From Nocardia niigatensis NBRC 100131 (lineage in GTDB: Bacteria > Actinomycetota > Actinomycetes > Mycobacteriales > Mycobacteriaceae), in assembly GCF_000308655.1 (NCBI RefSeq), contig NZ_BAGC01000019.1, positions 1 through 64,000 of the forward strand: a DNA stretch of 64,000 nucleotides, written 5' to 3'. Below the pieces are notes generated by a model. It did no database searches. It was not told the DNA's origin and saw only the letters and a list, made by a program, of their open reading frames with translations. Positions 63,294 through 64,000 of the stretch are shown here, one piece after another. A program made the translations under genes and the position numbers. Position 1 is the first letter of the stretch. Every line of letters begins with the position of its first letter.

Positions 63294-63619
63294 TCATCGC
63301 CGGCGTCGGCGATAGCGGACGCGGCACGGCTGCTCCAGCTGAACGACCATCTTGGAATGGTCGTTGCGGTAGCTTTCGGAGGGCTGCGCCATCTCGAACT
63401 CCCAGTCCCGCAACAGGATCGAGAAGACCGGAAGAAGAACTCATTGGCTTCCGCGCCCGACAGCAGAATGACATCGCGACCAGCGAGTTCGAACGATCCG
63501 ACAGCTCCGCATTCGGCGCGCACCCGTCGCATCAGCGCGATCGGGTCCGTTCGGAACTCGTCCAGGTGCCCGTGCTCGCCGTGACCGCCGGACACCCGCT
63601 GCGGCTTGACCAATGTCAT
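63294..63619 (-). pseudogene. cyp51: Internally deleted CYP51 (sterol 14-alpha-demethylase) relic
   Basis: The N-terminus from ATG 63619 (MTLVKPQRVSGGHGEHGHLD EFRTDPIALM.., RDVILLSGAEANEFFFR) and the C-terminus (VFSILLRDWEFEMAQPSESY RNDHSKMVVQLEQPCRVRYR, stop at 63294) both match mycobacterial CYP51. They meet directly near 63431 and are out of frame. A normal CYP51 has about 450 residues, so roughly 340 codons, including the haem Cys region, are gone. Immediately upstream of cyp125 in the same direction. Confidence 0.85.
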
Positions 63620-63640
63620 TGGAAATCCTTCCGGAATATC

Positions 63641-63782
63641 TGTCCAGACAAACGGTGGACATGTGTCCGGACAGTACTACGAAAAGCAGTCTGCAACAAG
63701 CAGTGCATCCGACCTTCCAGATCAAGCTCGTGGTTGCAATTGTAGAAGTATCCGAACTATATTCCGAACAGTTGTCCAGACA
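63641..63782. promoter_or_regulatory. Cluster of palindromic TGTCC(A/G)GACA operators
   Basis: Three decamers lie between the divergent P450 and aldehyde dehydrogenase starts: tgtccagaca (63641-63650), tgtccggaca (63664-63673, perfect palindrome) and tgtccagaca (63773-63782). The first two are 23 bases apart, and ggacatgtgtcc between them is another inverted repeat. It suggests a repressor with multiple dimers. No regulator gene is in view. Confidence 0.7.
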
Positions 63783-63800
63783 AGTATCGGGAGTCGTGTA

Positions 63801-64000
63801 ATGAATGGCCTCGTCCCCAGTGCAGGCACCTCCCTGCTGATCGGCGGCAAGCTGGTGCCCGGCCGAGCCGGCGTCTTCGCGACGGTGAATCCGGCCACCG
63901 AGGAAGTGCTCGGCCATGCCGCCAACGCCTCGCCCGACGATCTGGCCGCGGCGACGATCGCGGCCCGCACGGCCTTCGACGAGACCGAGTGGTCGCGCGA
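63801..64000 (+). CDS. Aldehyde dehydrogenase, 5' part (3' end outside window)
   Basis: ATG 63801. The visible 66 residues (MNGLVPSAGTSLLIGGKLVP, VNPATEEVLGHAANASPDDL AAATIAARTAFDETEWSR) are the N-terminus of an NAD-dependent aldehyde dehydrogenase. It is divergent from the cyp51/cyp125 relics; in M. tuberculosis aldA (Rv0768) lies near cyp51 in a similar way, so this may be the aldA equivalent. That link rests on order only. It is probably controlled by the TGTCC-type boxes just upstream. Confidence 0.85.
   Translation, partial: MNGLVPSAGTSLLIGGKLVPGRAGVFATVNPATEEVLGHAANASPDDLAAATIAARTAFDETEWSR

Overview
The window is GC-rich (about 70%) and reads as chromosome of a mycolic-acid actinomycete, most likely Nocardia. 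Reasons: Mycobacterium-type gene families (cutinases, an Rv1747-like FHA/ABC exporter, PepA and CaeA proteases, GlnA2, GlnE), a bifunctional RNase H/phosphatase, many GTG/TTG starts, and gene order from about 32.6 to 55.7 kb that follows M. tuberculosis Rv2236c-Rv2221c: cobD, SURF1, ptpA | cobC, nif3-like, zinc-ribbon, rnhA-phosphatase, rnpB, panB, caeA, glnA2, glnE. Gene identities come from recalled family motifs; no database search was possible.

Layout. 0-12 kb is accessory: a PknD-like kinase with NHL repeats (cut by the window edge), a frameshifted AbiEi-like antitoxin relic, a cutinase, a degenerate EF-G-like protein, a DUF35/thiolase pair behind a KstR-like operator, a 5'-truncated phosphodiesterase, and the FHA-ABC exporter. 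12-22 kb holds gapB, small secreted proteins, a second cutinase, a deazaflavin-type reductase divergent from a TetR gene with a clean operator, degenerate tRNA-like sequence, an orphan conserved protein, a cytoplasmic papain-like peptidase and a LysR gene. 22-32 kb holds gnd, several regulators, a gamma-carbonic anhydrase, a beta-lactamase-fold hydrolase, alanine dehydrogenase and an ECF41 sigma factor with a matching promoter. 32-56 kb is the conserved block, expanded by an SPFH protein with a 34-residue partner, an RNB ribonuclease, a CHAD protein, a proline iminopeptidase and a PepA-like protease. 56-64 kb is accessory again: an ESX/PPE-like protein, a MarR regulator, a methyltransferase, an aldehyde dehydrogenase and a damaged sterol P450 locus (frameshifted cyp125, internally deleted cyp51) divergent from a second aldehyde dehydrogenase with three copies of a palindromic operator.

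Three themes stand out. First, a dispersed ~140-bp intergenic element occurs twice in inverted orientation (37469-37609 and 52473-52617), with six compensated base-pair changes in one stem; its core also lies inside the panB reading frame. Second, accessory parts carry many lesions: single-base or dinucleotide shifts in at least five genes, two large deletions and several gene relics. Some shifts fall in short homopolymers, so sequencing error must be separated from true decay. Third, regulatory palindromes (KstR-like, TetR, ECF41 and the TGTCC-type boxes) tie several genes to sterol/lipid or stress regulons.
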